DNA of 64,000 nt from Trichlorobacter thiogenes (GCF_900167465.1 NZ_FUWR01000004.1:62001-126000), one strand, 5' to 3'; shown: positions 20,805 through 30,632, numbered from the stretch's first letter. Notes: generated from the letters alone by a model not told the origin. Translations and numbers: made by a program.

Positions 20805-21092
20805 TTATTCTATAACCGGGGGAACCCGGAAGTAGGTCTCGTTTTTGTCAGGGGCATTGGCCAGGGCGCGATCATGGCCAATGGACGGGGTCACGCAGTC
20901 AGGACGGAAGGCATTCTCCATCGGTACCGCGTGGGAGGTGGGGGAGATGCCATCGGTATTCAGCTCGTTCAGGGTCTCGACATAGGCCAGAATTGCCTCC
21001 ATCTGGCCGGTGAAGAGCTGCTTTTCGTCATCCCGCAGTGAAAGTCGGGCAAGCTTTGCCACATGTTCTATCTCGTGCTGATTGATACTCAT
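20805..21092 (-). CDS. gatC: Aspartyl/glutamyl-tRNA amidotransferase subunit C
   Basis: 95 residues starting [19 protein letters not shown], the normal GatC start, with an AAGGAA ribosome site upstream. GatC holds the GatA-GatB interface together. The conserved VAKLARL helix and the C-terminal RVPPVIE are present. The reading frame extends further upstream, but those residues do not match the family. It is the first gene of the minus-strand gat-che-lolA-yajQ-rimO run. Confidence 0.94.
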   Translation of the reverse strand: MSINQHEIEHVAKLARLSLRDDEKQLFTGQMEAILAYVETLNELNTDGISPTSHAVPMENAFRPDCVTPSIGHDRALANAPDKNETYFRVPPVIE

Positions 21093-21130
21093 GGTTGATT
21101 CCTTGCAAAAACGGCGGTAAAAGTTCTGTC

Positions 21131-21160
21131 TCTGTAGCACAGAACCCACTTTCCTGGCAA
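21131..21160 (-). promoter_or_regulatory. Possible promoter for the gatCAB run
   Basis: On the minus strand TTGCCA (21155-21160) is 18 bp from TACAGA (21131-21136), which is preceded by TG plus one base as in extended -10 promoters. A 7-bp inverted repeat, GTTCTGT/ACAGAAC (21123-21145), overlaps the -10 and could be an operator. The match is modest. Confidence 0.3.
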
Positions 21161-21191
21161 CTGCGTTCGGGATGCGGGATATATTTTTTGC

Positions 21192-21220
21192 TTGACACTG
21201 TTTTGGTGGTCACGTATGGT
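21192..21220 (+). promoter_or_regulatory. Sigma70 promoter of rplM-rpsI
   Basis: A consensus TTGACA (21192-21197) is separated by 17 bp from TATGGT (21215-21220). Transcription would start near 21227 and leave a leader of about 68 bases before rplM. I do not recognise a known ribosomal leader in it. Confidence 0.75.
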
Positions 21221-21294
21221 ACACCTCTTCGTAAAACTAAGGCGGCGCTACGACCCAGCTGTAAAGCTCGTCGAGACCGTGTGTGAGGTTCGTA

Positions 21295-21723
21295 ATGAGA
21301 ACAGAAGTTGCTAAAAAAGAAACCGTTAACCACCAGTGGTTTGTGGTTGATGCTGAAAATGTTGTGCTGGGTCGCCTGGCTACCCAGATTGCTAACGTAC
21401 TGCGTGGTAAGCACAAGGCGATTTATACCCCCAGTGTAGACACCGGTGATTTTGTGGTGGTGCTGAATGCCGAGAAGATCGCTCTGACCGGTAATAAAGT
21501 TGCCGACAAGGTGTATTACAGCCACTCCGGTTTTCCCGGTGGTATCAAGTCCACTACCGCTGGTGAGCTGCTGGTTAAAAAGCCTGAAGAGCTGCTTCGC
21601 AAGGCTGTTAAGGGTATGCTGCCCAAGAACAAGCTGGCACGTCACATGCTGAAGAAGCTGAAAGTGTACAGTGGCAGCAGCCATCCCCATGAGGCACAGC
21701 AGCCAGCTCAGCTGTCCCTGTAA
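21295..21723 (+). CDS. rplM: Large ribosomal subunit protein uL13
   Basis: 142 residues, the same length as E. coli L13. The start is ATG ([20 protein letters not shown]) with GTGAGGT a few bases upstream; a GTG four codons earlier lies in that ribosome site and is less likely. Characteristic strings are [20 protein letters not shown] and [19 protein letters not shown]. It is followed by rpsI after 40 bp, the usual bacterial pair. Confidence 0.97.
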   Translation: MRTEVAKKETVNHQWFVVDAENVVLGRLATQIANVLRGKHKAIYTPSVDTGDFVVVLNAEKIALTGNKVADKVYYSHSGFPGGIKSTTAGELLVKKPEELLRKAVKGMLPKNKLARHMLKKLKVYSGSSHPHEAQQPAQLSL

Positions 21724-21763
21724 CCGTACAGATTACACGTTTCATTTTTGAGGAGATAAAGAT

Positions 21764-22156
21764 ATGGCAGCAGTCAGCTTCTACGGCACTGGCAAAAGAA
21801 AAAGTTCGATAGCTCGCGTTTGGCTCAAGCCCGGCGCAGGTCGTATCGTTGTTAACAACAAGACCCTTGATGAGTACTTTGGTCGTGAAACCTCCAAGAT
21901 GGTTGTTCGTCAGCCACTGGAACTGACCGAGAACGTCGGCAAGTTCGATGTATTCGTTAATGTTTGTGGTGGCGGTGACTCCGGTCAGGCCGGCGCTATC
22001 AAGCATGGCATTACCAAGGCGCTGCTTGAGGCTGATCCAGAACAACGTGCAGAGCTGAAGAAGGCTGGTTTTATTACCCGCGACTCACGGGTTAAGGAGC
22101 GGAAGAAGTACGGTCGCAAGGCTGCACGCGCCCGCTTCCAGTTCTCCAAGCGCTAA
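21764..22156 (+). CDS. rpsI: Small ribosomal subunit protein uS9
   Basis: 130 residues. The N-terminal [19 protein letters not shown] and the C-terminal RARFQFSKR, whose last Arg reaches the P-site tRNA, are diagnostic of S9. GAGGAG precedes the ATG. It is cotranscribed with rplM and ends at the hairpin at 22193. Confidence 0.97.
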   Translation: MAAVSFYGTGKRKSSIARVWLKPGAGRIVVNNKTLDEYFGRETSKMVVRQPLELTENVGKFDVFVNVCGGGDSGQAGAIKHGITKALLEADPEQRAELKKAGFITRDSRVKERKKYGRKAARARFQFSKR

Positions 22157-22192
22157 TCGGATACTGGTTATACACTGCAAGGTGTGCTACAC

Positions 22193-22220
22193 GGGGGGAG
22201 ATCCGCAAGGATCTTCCCCC
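22193..22220 (+). terminator. Rho-independent terminator after rpsI
   Basis: GGGGGGAGATCC and GGATCTTCCCCC form a 12-bp stem with one G-U pair around a GCAA loop, followed by TTTTG. Confidence 0.85.
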
Positions 22221-22250
22221 TTTTGTATTGCATCTGCCTGAGAGGTCATC

Positions 22251-23336
22251 ATGGACCGTACCCTGCTGAAGACATTGTCTGCCTTTGTCGCTATCCTGCT
22301 TGGTATCTACCTGCTGGGCAAGATCCTGCTACCGTTTTTATCCCCCATTGCCTGGGCCTTGATCATCGGTATCATAACCTTTCCGGCCTATCGCCGCCTG
22401 CTTGGGCTTTTGAAACAGCGGGAGGGGTGGGCAGCAGGATTGATGACCCTGGCGGTTATGCTGATCTTTGTCCTGCCGGTGATCAGCCTGCTCTCGGTCC
22501 TGGCGCAGGAAGTTGCCCAGGTCTATCAGTTTGTAAGCAGTTCATTAACCAGTGGTGGTGCAGACAAGCTGCTCCAGCAGTGGTCGGCTCAGCCTCAGTT
22601 AGCCCCTTACGTGGCTAAACTAAAGTCTTTGATCGGTAGTAGCAGCTTTAATCTAACTGATAGTGTCATGGCCAATTCCAAGGAGGGACTGGCAAAGCTG
22701 CTTGGCTTTCTGACCTCTATCTTGGCAAACTCATTCAGTTTTCTTATGGATATGGTCTTTATGCTGTTTATTCTGTTTTTTGTCTATCTTGATGGTGAAC
22801 GGGCCCTGGTTTGGTTACATAGAAGGCTACCTATGGAGAGTGGCCTGCAGGAAAAGCTGTCCAGGGTAGTGCGGGATGTGCTGTCCGGCTTTATCTTTGG
22901 TACGTTGTTGACCTGTCTAGTGCAGGGGATTCTGGCTGGGGCAGCCTATCTACTGTTCGGTATTCCGTCTCCGCTGTTACTTGCAGTGTTAACCGCCATT
23001 GGCGGCTTGATTCCGGTGGTGGGTACGGCCATTATCTGGCTGCCAGCTGCCCTGTATCTCTACCTGCAAGGATCAGCAGTCAAGGCTATTATACTTATTT
23101 TGTGGGGTTTTCTTGCCGTCGGTATGTCAGATAACGTGGTTAAGCCGATCTTTATGAGCAGCCGGGTCACGTTGCCAATATTACCGATCATGCTCGGGGC
23201 TTTTGGAGGTCTGGCAGCCTTCGGGGTGCTGGGTGCCATCTTTGGCCCACTGCTGTTGGCCATTCTGTATGAACTGTATGTGATTGAACCGGTGCCCACT
23301 GCTGCGGCTCCGTATGTTTCTGAATCGGGAGAATAG
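22251..23336 (+). CDS. AI-2E family (PerM/YdiK-type) membrane transporter
   Basis: 361 residues with about seven or eight hydrophobic segments; two near the N-terminus (about 10-50), one at about 62-85, then a soluble stretch (about 90-145) and the C-terminal membrane bundle. The family pattern [22 protein letters not shown] and the late [20 protein letters not shown] are typical. Members include TqsA (AI-2 export) and Na+/H+ antiporters, so the substrate cannot be named. It starts 30 bases after the rpsI terminator and is followed by argC after 4 bp. Confidence 0.85.
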   Translation: MDRTLLKTLSAFVAILLGIYLLGKILLPFLSPIAWALIIGIITFPAYRRLLGLLKQREGWAAGLMTLAVMLIFVLPVISLLSVLAQEVAQVYQFVSSSLTSGGADKLLQQWSAQPQLAPYVAKLKSLIGSSSFNLTDSVMANSKEGLAKLLGFLTSILANSFSFLMDMVFMLFILFFVYLDGERALVWLHRRLPMESGLQEKLSRVVRDVLSGFIFGTLLTCLVQGILAGAAYLLFGIPSPLLLAVLTAIGGLIPVVGTAIIWLPAALYLYLQGSAVKAIILILWGFLAVGMSDNVVKPIFMSSRVTLPILPIMLGAFGGLAAFGVLGAIFGPLLLAILYELYVIEPVPTAAAPYVSESGE

Positions 23337-23340
23337 TACC

Positions 23341-24381
23341 ATGTTGAATGTTGCGATTGTCGGAGCCAGTGGATATACCGGCCTTGAATTGATCCGTCTG
23401 CTGGATCGTCATCCCGGTGTGGTGATCAGTTGTGTTACCTCTGAACAGAGTGCCGGTAAACGGATTTCTGAGATCTTTCCGACCCTGCGGGGACGTTGCG
23501 ACCTGATTCTGGAACCATTGGATCCGGCAGCCATTACAGCCAAGGCTGATCTGATCTTTACTGCCCTGCCACATCAGGCTGCCATGAAGGTGGTGCCTGA
23601 CTTTCTGGCAGCTGGCAAGAAGGTGGTCGACTTGTCAGCCGATTATCGTCTGCATGATCCAGCGGTTTACGGCGCCTGGTATGAACCCCACCTGAACCCT
23701 GAACTGTTGCCGGAAGCGATCTTCGGTCTGCCTGAACTGCGTCGCGAGAGCATCAAACAGGCGCGGTTGGTGGCCAATCCCGGCTGTTATCCCACCAGTG
23801 TGATCCTGGGCCTGAAGCCACTGCTGGAAAACGGTCTGATTGACATAACCACCATTATTGCTGATTCCAAATCCGGTACCAGTGGAGCCGGACGCAGTGC
23901 CAAGGTTGATTCACTCTACTGTGAGGTCAACGATTCCTTTAAGGCCTATGGCGTGGGTGGTGCCCACCGTCATACCCCCGAGATCGAGCAGGAACTGTCT
24001 GAACTTGCCGGTAAACTGGTTACTATTACCTTTACGCCTCATCTGGTGCCGATGGATCGAGGTATCCTTTCCACCATCTATGCCACACCAACCAGAACGG
24101 TGACGACTGATGAACTGGTAGCACTCTATGCTGATACCTACAAGGATGAGCCGTTTGTGCGTCCGCTAGCCAAGGGGCAGTTTCCTGCTACTGCCTTTGT
24201 GCGGGGCTCAAACTTCTGTGATATCGGCATCACCCTGGACAGCCGAGCCAATCGGATTGTGGTGGTCTCGGCCATTGATAACCTGGTCAAAGGGGCATCC
24301 GGTCAGGCGATCCAGAACATGAACCTGATCAGCGGATTTTCTGAAACCGCCGGGTTGGAAGGGCTTGCGATCTTCCCTTGA
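23341..24381 (+). CDS. argC: N-acetyl-gamma-glutamyl-phosphate reductase
   Basis: NADPH-dependent step 3 of arginine synthesis. 346 residues. The start is [20 protein letters not shown], with the dinucleotide-binding GxSGYxG; the catalytic Cys is C149 ([10 protein letters not shown]), and [15 protein letters not shown] holds the catalytic His region. In-frame codons further upstream fall inside the transporter gene and are not used. The other arg genes are 29 kb away at 52234-60075. Confidence 0.95.
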   Translation: MLNVAIVGASGYTGLELIRLLDRHPGVVISCVTSEQSAGKRISEIFPTLRGRCDLILEPLDPAAITAKADLIFTALPHQAAMKVVPDFLAAGKKVVDLSADYRLHDPAVYGAWYEPHLNPELLPEAIFGLPELRRESIKQARLVANPGCYPTSVILGLKPLLENGLIDITTIIADSKSGTSGAGRSAKVDSLYCEVNDSFKAYGVGGAHRHTPEIEQELSELAGKLVTITFTPHLVPMDRGILSTIYATPTRTVTTDELVALYADTYKDEPFVRPLAKGQFPATAFVRGSNFCDIGITLDSRANRIVVVSAIDNLVKGASGQAIQNMNLISGFSETAGLEGLAIFP

Positions 24382-26201
24382 GCCGTCACCTGCCAATAAC
24401 GTTGGATGAAGCCCGCGGTCGTGGCTGGCATGAGCTGGACATTGTTCTGGTGACCGGCGATGCCTATATTGACCACCCGGCCTTTGGTGTGCCACTTTTA
24501 GGACGTTGGTTGGAGTCCCATGGCTTCAGGGTTGGCATCATTGCGCAGCCTGATTGGCGGTCAAAAGAGCCGTTTATGGCCTTGGGACGTCCCCGTCTGT
24601 TCTTTGGCGTATCAGCCGGTGCCATGGACTCGATGGTGGCTCACTACACCCCCCGCAAGAAGCTGCGTCACGATGATGCCTACACCCCGGGCGGCAAGTA
24701 CGGCGCTCGCCCTAACCGGGCGGCACTTAGCTATACCTCTCGCCTCAAAGAGGCGTATCGGGATGTGCCGGTGGTGTTGGGCGGCATAGAGGCCTCGTTA
24801 CGTCGGCTTGCCCACTATGATTACTGGGACGACAAGGTGCGGCGCTCTATTCTTCTAGATGCCAAGGCCGATCTGGTGGTGTATGGCATGGCAGAACAGC
24901 CGCTGCTTGAGCTTGCCAGGCGGATGAAGGGTGGGGAGCCACTTGAGCAGATCCGTGATCTGCGAGGCTCGGTCTATGCTGCCAAACAATTGCCTGAAAA
25001 CTGTGTTGAGCTACCATCCTTTGAACAGGTGAGTGGTTCAAAAGAGATCTATCTGGAGGCGTTTCGTCAGGCAGAGTCTGAACAGAACCCCTATTGTGGC
25101 AAGACATTGGTGCAGGCCCATGCTGAACGTTTCGTGGTCTGTAATCCGCCTGCATTGCCGCTGACAACCGCAGAGCTTGATGCGGTCTATGCCCTGCCAT
25201 TCAGCCGTGAACCGCATCCTTCCTACCGTGAATCAATTCCTGCCTTTGAGCAGATCAAGACATCGCTGACCAGCCATCGTGGTTGCTATGGCGGCTGCTC
25301 TTTTTGCGCCATCAGCTCACATCAGGGCAAATTTATCCAGTCACGATCTACTGGTTCGGTGACTGCAGAACTGCAGATCCTGACTAAAAAGCCCTGGTTT
25401 CGTGGTACGATCAGTGATCTGGGCGGCCCGACAGCCAATATGTACGGTACCTGCTGTGGTGCACCTGATGGTGGCAACAGTTGCAGGAGACCCAGTTGCC
25501 TGCATCCCAAGCCCTGTCCAAACCTGAAGGCTGATGATCGTCCTGCAGTGGCCCTGCTGCGCAAAGCATCCGGTTGCAGCGGTGTGCGGACCCTGACGGT
25601 TACCTCGGGTATTCGTAATGATCTTCTGGAGCTGCAGCCTGAGTACTGTAAAGCGTTGATTGAACAGCATGTTGGTGGCCTTTTAAAGGTTGCACCGGAG
25701 CATCTGGTGGATGCCGTTACCACGCTGATGCGTAAGCCTGGCAAAGCGCTGTTCGCCCGCTTCCTTGAGCGTTTCAGAGATGAAAGTCGCAAGGCAGGCA
25801 AGGTTCAGGCGGTGGTGCCCTACCTGATGTCAGGCCACCCCGGCTGCCGGGTGGATGAGATGGTGCTGCTGCTGAAGGAGTTGCAGCGTTTAAAGCTTAA
25901 AGTTGAGCAAGTACAGGAGTTTACTCCCACGCCTGGTACGGCTGCCACCTGTATGTACTACACCGGACTGGATCCGGACAGCGGCAAGCCGGTCTATGTT
26001 GCTCGAACTGATCGGGAGAAGATCCTGCAGAAGTCGATCCTGCTCTGGCACCTGCCTGAGGAACGGCAACGTGTGGTTAAGTTGCTGCGGGAATTGGGGC
26101 GGGCAGATCTGCTCAGGCTGCTTGATGAAGGACAGCAATCCGGCGGGGGGCAGCAACAGCGCCAGAGAAAAGGGCCTCAGAAAAAAAGAACGGCCCGCTG
26201 A
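24378..26201 (+). CDS. YgiQ family radical SAM protein
   Basis: 607 residues. It starts at TTG within the argC stop (TTGA overlap), which matches the family start region ([24 protein letters not shown]). The cobalamin-domain-like N-terminal half carries [19 protein letters not shown] and GGIEASLRR. The radical SAM motif is C303, C307, C310 ([18 protein letters not shown]). A basic, Gln/Arg/Lys-rich tail ends the protein. The reaction of YgiQ enzymes is not known to me. Its coupling to argC may be only positional. Confidence 0.9.
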   Translation: MSRHLPITLDEARGRGWHELDIVLVTGDAYIDHPAFGVPLLGRWLESHGFRVGIIAQPDWRSKEPFMALGRPRLFFGVSAGAMDSMVAHYTPRKKLRHDDAYTPGGKYGARPNRAALSYTSRLKEAYRDVPVVLGGIEASLRRLAHYDYWDDKVRRSILLDAKADLVVYGMAEQPLLELARRMKGGEPLEQIRDLRGSVYAAKQLPENCVELPSFEQVSGSKEIYLEAFRQAESEQNPYCGKTLVQAHAERFVVCNPPALPLTTAELDAVYALPFSREPHPSYRESIPAFEQIKTSLTSHRGCYGGCSFCAISSHQGKFIQSRSTGSVTAELQILTKKPWFRGTISDLGGPTANMYGTCCGAPDGGNSCRRPSCLHPKPCPNLKADDRPAVALLRKASGCSGVRTLTVTSGIRNDLLELQPEYCKALIEQHVGGLLKVAPEHLVDAVTTLMRKPGKALFARFLERFRDESRKAGKVQAVVPYLMSGHPGCRVDEMVLLLKELQRLKLKVEQVQEFTPTPGTAATCMYYTGLDPDSGKPVYVARTDREKILQKSILLWHLPEERQRVVKLLRELGRADLLRLLDEGQQSGGGQQQRQRKGPQKKRTAR

Positions 26202-26218
26202 TTGCTCAACGGGCCGTT
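26189..26218 (-). terminator. Terminator of the cold-shock gene, overlapping the end of the ygiQ-type gene
   Basis: A 9-bp stem AACGGCCCG/CGGGCCGTT with a 12-base loop. On the minus strand it is followed by CTTTTTTTC, so it ends the cold-shock transcript. It spans the stop codon of the convergent radical SAM gene and may also act on the plus strand, where the T tail is weak. Confidence 0.8.
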
Positions 26219-26240
26219 CTGGTTGGTTTGTGTCTGGAAT

Positions 26241-26444
26241 TTACTTCAGTTTTACAATGTTTGCAGCCTGCAGACCTTTCGGACCCTGAACAATGTCAAA
26301 ACTTACAGACTCACCCTCAGCCAGGGACTTGAATCCCTCGCTTTGAATAGCTGAGAAGTGCGCGAAAACATCCTCGCCGCCTTCTTGCTCGATAAAGCCA
26401 AACCCCTTGGTGTCGTTAAACCACTTGACCTTGCCTTGAGCCAT
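26241..26444 (-). CDS. Cold-shock domain protein (CspA family)
   Basis: 67 residues, one cold-shock domain. RNP1 is KGFGFI (13-18) and RNP2 is VFAHF (26-30), the surfaces that bind single-stranded RNA and DNA. The N-terminal [18 protein letters not shown] is typical. GGAGGAAG lies ahead of the ATG. A leader of about 150 bases separates it from a possible promoter near 26600, as is common in csp genes. Confidence 0.95.
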   Translation of the reverse strand: MAQGKVKWFNDTKGFGFIEQEGGEDVFAHFSAIQSEGFKSLAEGESVSFDIVQGPKGLQAANIVKLK

Positions 26445-26595
26445 CTTTTACTTCCTCCTTCGTGTGTTGCCGGACAGCGCCGGATCAAAAAGATTTCTAA
26501 GTTTCCGGAGCTGTTGCAGGAGTGTCGCCAAGCAAGGCCAATCCAGCGGGTGCTTCGTGAGTACTGCTGTCACGTCCGAAACTTATCGCTGCGTC

Positions 26596-26624
26596 CCTGT
26601 AGCATAACACGATGTGGCTGTCAA
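26596..26624 (-). promoter_or_regulatory. Possible promoter of the cold-shock gene
   Basis: On the minus strand a consensus TTGACA (26619-26624) stands 17 bp from TACAGG (26596-26601). The -35 is perfect and the -10 weak; TATGCT nearby is at the wrong distance. It begins 15 bp after the mlaC stop and would give a leader of roughly 145 bases. Confidence 0.45.
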
Positions 26625-26638
26625 GATAATTGAGCTGG

Positions 26639-27235
26639 CTACATTTTTAGTTCGTTACTCTTGGCCTGTAATTTCTTGACCAGTTCAGCGTAGCCATTGG
26701 TGGAAATAATCTTGTTAAACTGGGTGCGGTAGTTGGATACCAGGCTGACCCCTTCAATCACCACGTCATACACCATCCAGCTGCCGTTTCCATGTTTCAT
26801 AAGCTTGTAATCAAGGGTGTACTCATCCTGCTTCGGGGTGATGACCTTGGATTTTACCTCAGCAAAATCGCCGTCAAGGGTCTCTTTGGTGTAGACAATT
26901 TTTTCATTGTTATAAGACTCAATCTTGCCGGCATAGGAGTTTTCCAGCAGGGTGGCAAACAGATCAACAAACTGCTTTTTTTCAGCGGGTGTGCGTTGAT
27001 TCCAATGTTTACCAAGGGTCCGCTTAGCCATCTCCTGGCTGTCAAAAATAGTGGCAATTGATTTCTTTATGGCCGTACGCCGCCGTTGTTCATTGCTTTT
27101 CTTTTTTAACTCTTTATCGGTCACGATATGGATGACATCGTTAACTGTCTTTTTGATGGTGTCAGTTACCGAAGCAAAGGCGGTGGTGGCAACAAAAAGG
27201 CAGAGGATTGCAAGCAGAGCTATACGTTTCAACAT
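26639..27235 (-). CDS. mlaC: MlaC family periplasmic phospholipid-binding protein
   Basis: 198 residues with a signal peptide (cleavage near AFAS, about residue 21). MlaC proteins carry phospholipids across the periplasm between MlaFEDB and the outer membrane. Family strings include FVDLFATLLENSYAGKIESY and WMVYDVVIEGVSLVSNYRTQFNKII. AAGGAG precedes the ATG. It is the last gene of the mla operon, after the TolC-family gene. No clear terminator separates it from the cold-shock gene. Confidence 0.9.
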   Translation of the reverse strand: MLKRIALLAILCLFVATTAFASVTDTIKKTVNDVIHIVTDKELKKKSNEQRRRTAIKKSIATIFDSQEMAKRTLGKHWNQRTPAEKKQFVDLFATLLENSYAGKIESYNNEKIVYTKETLDGDFAEVKSKVITPKQDEYTLDYKLMKHGNGSWMVYDVVIEGVSLVSNYRTQFNKIISTNGYAELVKKLQAKSNELKM

Positions 27236-27262
27236 TGATTGGACTCCTTGTGGGCAGTTAAA

Positions 27263-28642
27263 TTATTTGCTGGATGCGACCGGAGTATCACCCATTGCGT
27301 ACTCGAGATTGGCCTTGGCCATGTTGTAGTCAAAGATTGCCTGATAGTGGGCAGCCTTCATCTTGCCATAGATGCCAACGGCATCAAAGACATCACGGGG
27401 GTTGCCGATGCCAAAATCAAAGTTTGCCAGTGCTGCAGCTCCCCATTTCTTGGCGCTTTGGAATGCGTTCTGGGTGATCGTGACATTCTTTTTTGCCTCC
27501 TGCATCTCTAACCAGGCCTTTTGCGTCTGCAAGGGGATATAGCTGTCGGCGTAGGACTTGGTGCTGGAAAGGCGGTTAAGTTGGGCCTGCTCGGCGGCAA
27601 CCTTTGCGGAGGTAATGCCGAAATCAAGGTGCCATTTCAGTCCCAGTGCCACACCGCCGTAAGTGTGTTGAAAGGTGTCGCTGATGTAGGGGTTTTTGAT
27701 CCGGTCCCGGTTGTCTGCATAGGCCCAGGAAACCATGCCGGCCAGAAAAACATCCGGGTAGTAGTTTGCCTTGGCTGCCTCGACCAAGGCCGTGCGAGCT
27801 GCCATTCCTTCTTTCAGTTGCTTGAATTCAGGCCGCTGTGTCCTTGCTCTCTCAATAACACCGTTCAGTTCAGGGATAGTGTCGTTTGGTAACTCCAGTC
27901 GCTCCGTTGCAACACTAACATCAACGTTATCAGCCAGGCCCAGTCTGGCTTTCAAGGCCGCAGTAGCCAGGCGCTCGCCTTTTAATGCCTCTTCCATATA
28001 TTTGTTGATCTCGCCGGCGTAGGCGTCAATCTTGTAGAGGTCCATCGGGTCGCCGGAATCAGACTCTTTGTCAATCAGCTCCTGAATCTTCTGTTTCCCC
28101 TGCTGCATATATTGCTGTAGCTCAGTAAGAACGCCCTGGGTTTCACGGGCCAGCAGCACGCTGTAGTAGTACTTCTTGACCTCAAGGGCAACTTCACTCC
28201 CCTTTTGCTGCTTTTTCGCCTTGTCAACTTCAGTGCCATGGGTTGCAGCCTTCATGTTTTCACTGATCTTGCCAAAGGTCCAGAGTGGCTGGGTTACCAG
28301 CAGATCGGTGCTGGCAAACCAGGTCAGGTCCTTGATGGAAAAGCTTTTATTGGTGTTGATCGGGTTGAGGTCTTCCTTATGAGCGCCTGGTGCTGGTCCA
28401 AAAAGTGACATGACGTTGATCTGTGGGTAGCGATATGATTTTGCTTCATCAAGTTTACTGCTGGTGAGGGCAAGGTCAGCCTGGGCCTCGCCGATTTCAG
28501 GGGCTGCCTGCAGGGCTGTGCTGATGCAGGACTCAAGATCCAGCACCAGGGTGGTATGGCCAGGGCTGCCAGCCAGGGCGGGTGAAGCCGCCAGGATAGT
28601 CGTGAGTAACGCAGTCAGCGGAAGCTGTGTAAACCGTTTCAT
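27263..28642 (-). CDS. TolC family outer membrane channel protein
   Basis: 459 residues with a signal peptide ending ALAGS (about residue 25). It shows long alpha-helical Ala/Glu/Lys-rich stretches in a duplicated pattern, as in TolC, and starts its mature part with LDLESCISTALQAAPEIGEAQADLALTSS cut here to its sense: the typical TolC helix H1. It probably forms a trimeric outer membrane and periplasmic tunnel. It lies between mlaD and mlaC in the lipid transport operon, with GGAG upstream. That position suggests it serves the Mla machine rather than a drug pump, but this is inference. Confidence 0.85.
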   Translation of the reverse strand: MKRFTQLPLTALLTTILAASPALAGSPGHTTLVLDLESCISTALQAAPEIGEAQADLALTSSKLDEAKSYRYPQINVMSLFGPAPGAHKEDLNPINTNKSFSIKDLTWFASTDLLVTQPLWTFGKISENMKAATHGTEVDKAKKQQKGSEVALEVKKYYYSVLLARETQGVLTELQQYMQQGKQKIQELIDKESDSGDPMDLYKIDAYAGEINKYMEEALKGERLATAALKARLGLADNVDVSVATERLELPNDTIPELNGVIERARTQRPEFKQLKEGMAARTALVEAAKANYYPDVFLAGMVSWAYADNRDRIKNPYISDTFQHTYGGVALGLKWHLDFGITSAKVAAEQAQLNRLSSTKSYADSYIPLQTQKAWLEMQEAKKNVTITQNAFQSAKKWGAAALANFDFGIGNPRDVFDAVGIYGKMKAAHYQAIFDYNMAKANLEYAMGDTPVASSK

Positions 28643-28656
28643 TGTTCTCTATGCTC

Positions 28657-29109
28657 CTAATCCACTTTACCGTGGATAAATTTACTTACCAGCTCTTCGA
28701 TATCAATGGCAGATTCTGTTTCCCGGATTTTGCCGCCATTTTTTAACAGTTGGTCAGAGCCGCCAGGCTTCAGTTTAATGAATTTGTCACCTATAATGCC
28801 GCTGGTTCGTACTGAAGCGATCACATCATCAGTTATTTTGATGCCGTCTTTGATCTTCATGGTTACTTCAGCCTGATCGCCACTGGCATTTGAAAGGCCG
28901 ATCCGCTCAACCGTACCAACTTCAACGCCAGCCAGTTCAATCCGCGCGCCAGGTTTTAGTCCTGATACCGAGTCAAATCGTGCTGAAATACGGTAGTTGT
29001 TGCTACCAATCAGCTCCATTTTGCCCAGTTTGATGGACAGGTAGCCCAGGCAGAGGATGCCGATCAGCATGAAGATACCAACGGTCAGTTCAAGTTTTGC
29101 ACTGTTCAT
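28657..29109 (-). CDS. mlaD: MlaD/MCE-domain lipid transport protein
   Basis: 150 residues. One N-terminal membrane helix (about 8-28) anchors a single MCE domain (about 40-115) containing the family motif LKPGARIELAGVEVGTVERI and SGIIGDKFIKLKPGG. MlaD forms a hexameric ring on the periplasmic face of MlaFE and hands lipids to or from MlaC. It starts 3 bp after the mlaF stop with GGAG inside the end of mlaF. Confidence 0.93.
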   Translation of the reverse strand: MNSAKLELTVGIFMLIGILCLGYLSIKLGKMELIGSNNYRISARFDSVSGLKPGARIELAGVEVGTVERIGLSNASGDQAEVTMKIKDGIKITDDVIASVRTSGIIGDKFIKLKPGGSDQLLKNGGKIRETESAIDIEELVSKFIHGKVD

Positions 29110-29112
29110 AAG

Positions 29113-29865
29113 TTATGCTACTCCGCTATTGATCGGGCCATCAAGGCTGCCGCTGATGAATTGACGTACAACCGGGTGATCAGAGTTTTGAATCTCTTCT
29201 GGTGTACCAAACTGCAGGATTTCACCATGGTACAGCATGGCAATATGGTGTGCTACCTCAAAGATATCAGGGATGTCGTGGGAAACAATGACAGCGGTAA
29301 AACCGAATTTCTCCTGAGTTTCCTTGATCAGTTGATGAATCGCACGCCGGATGACCGGATCAAGTCCTGTGGTTGGCTCATCAAACAGCACAATCTGTGG
29401 CTGTAAAAGCAAGGCACGTGCCAGCCCAACCCGCTTTTTCATCCCGCCGGAAAGTTCGTCAGGATATTTATGATTCACCTTCTTCAGGCCAACCTCCTGC
29501 AGGGCTATGGCCACTCGTTCTTCGATCTCGCTCCGGCTTAAGGATGTTTTTTCCTCCAGCGGAAAGGCGACATTTTCATAGACGGTCATGGAGTCAAACA
29601 GTGCTGCATTTTGAAACACCATGGCAAATTTTTCCCGCACCTGATTGAGCTGTGAGCGGCGTAGCCCCACGATGCTCTTGCCATCCACCAGTACATCACC
29701 CTGATCAGGTTGCAGCAGCCCGATCATATGCTTTAACAGCACACTCTTGCCCTCGCCGCTGGGGCCGATCACGGCGGTGGTCTTGCCAACCGGGATGGTG
29801 AGGTTCAGGCCGTTCAAGACGGTCTGGCTGCCAAAGCTTTTATGGATATTGATAAGTTCGATCAT
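29113..29865 (-). CDS. mlaF: ABC transporter ATPase MlaF
   Basis: 250 residues starting MIELINIHKSFGSQ. Walker A is GPSGEGKS (34-41), the Q-loop follows in VFQNAALFDSM, the signature is LSGGM (138-142), and Walker B is IVLFDE with the switch His later in VSHDIPD. GPSGEGKS (Glu in Walker A) is typical of the MlaF/Ttg2A group. The ATG overlaps the mlaE stop (ATGA). Upstream in-frame codons lie inside mlaE and are not used. Confidence 0.95.
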   Translation of the reverse strand: MIELINIHKSFGSQTVLNGLNLTIPVGKTTAVIGPSGEGKSVLLKHMIGLLQPDQGDVLVDGKSIVGLRRSQLNQVREKFAMVFQNAALFDSMTVYENVAFPLEEKTSLSRSEIEERVAIALQEVGLKKVNHKYPDELSGGMKKRVGLARALLLQPQIVLFDEPTTGLDPVIRRAIHQLIKETQEKFGFTAVIVSHDIPDIFEVAHHIAMLYHGEILQFGTPEEIQNSDHPVVRQFISGSLDGPINSGVA

Positions 29866-30632
29866 AGTAGTATTGAGGTCAGGAAGTAGTCCCAAACCAG
29901 GATCAGGACGGAGGTGAGTACCACTGATTCTGTGGTTGCCTTGGAGACCCCTTCGGCACCGTGTCCAGCGTAATAGCCTTTGTAGCAACCGATCCAGGCG
30001 ATAATGATGCCGAAGGAGTACGATTTCACGAACCCTGAATAGACGTCCTTCCACTCGACAGCTTTATACATTTCGCTGAAGTAGGCTCCGGGGTTGACTC
30101 CCAGCAGCTTAACGCCCACTACCCAGCCACCATAAATCCCAACCACGTCAAAAATAGCGCAGAGCAGCGGCATTGAGATCATGGCAGCAATAAATTTTGG
30201 CGATATCAGATATTTGTAGGGATCAAGCGCCATGGTTTCCATGGCATCGATCTGTTCGCTGATCCGCATGATGCCGATTTCAGCGGTAATGGCCGAGCCT
30301 GCCCGACCGGTTACCATCAGGGCAGAGAGAACCGGCCCCAGCTCACGGATCAGTGACAGGGCAACGGCGGTGCCCAGCATCCCTTCAGAACCGAATTTGG
30401 TTAGGGTGTAGTACCCTTGCAGCCCCAGTACCATGCCGGTAAACGCGGCTGTCAGCACAATCACAAACAGGGATTTTGTGCCGATAAAGTTGACCTGCTT
30501 CAGAATATGTACCGGCCGACCGGGACGGCGCAGGATGGAGTACAGGGCATAGGCCAGAAACTGGCCGCAATTGCCCAGTTCTTGCAGCTGCTTAATGGTC
30601 CCGCGACCTATTGCCCGTAAAAAATTGGTCAT
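29862..30632 (-). CDS. mlaE: ABC transporter permease MlaE
   Basis: 256 residues, five or six hydrophobic segments. The MlaE family signature RELGPVLSALMVTGRAGSAITAEIG and the following MRISEQIDAMETMALDP are present. It is the inner membrane subunit of the phospholipid transporter. First gene of the operon mlaE-F-D-tolC-mlaC, 36 bases downstream of the start predicted from the promoter at 30675-30703. Confidence 0.95.
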   Translation of the reverse strand: MTNFLRAIGRGTIKQLQELGNCGQFLAYALYSILRRPGRPVHILKQVNFIGTKSLFVIVLTAAFTGMVLGLQGYYTLTKFGSEGMLGTAVALSLIRELGPVLSALMVTGRAGSAITAEIGIMRISEQIDAMETMALDPYKYLISPKFIAAMISMPLLCAIFDVVGIYGGWVVGVKLLGVNPGAYFSEMYKAVEWKDVYSGFVKSYSFGIIIAWIGCYKGYYAGHGAEGVSKATTESVVLTSVLILVWDYFLTSILL

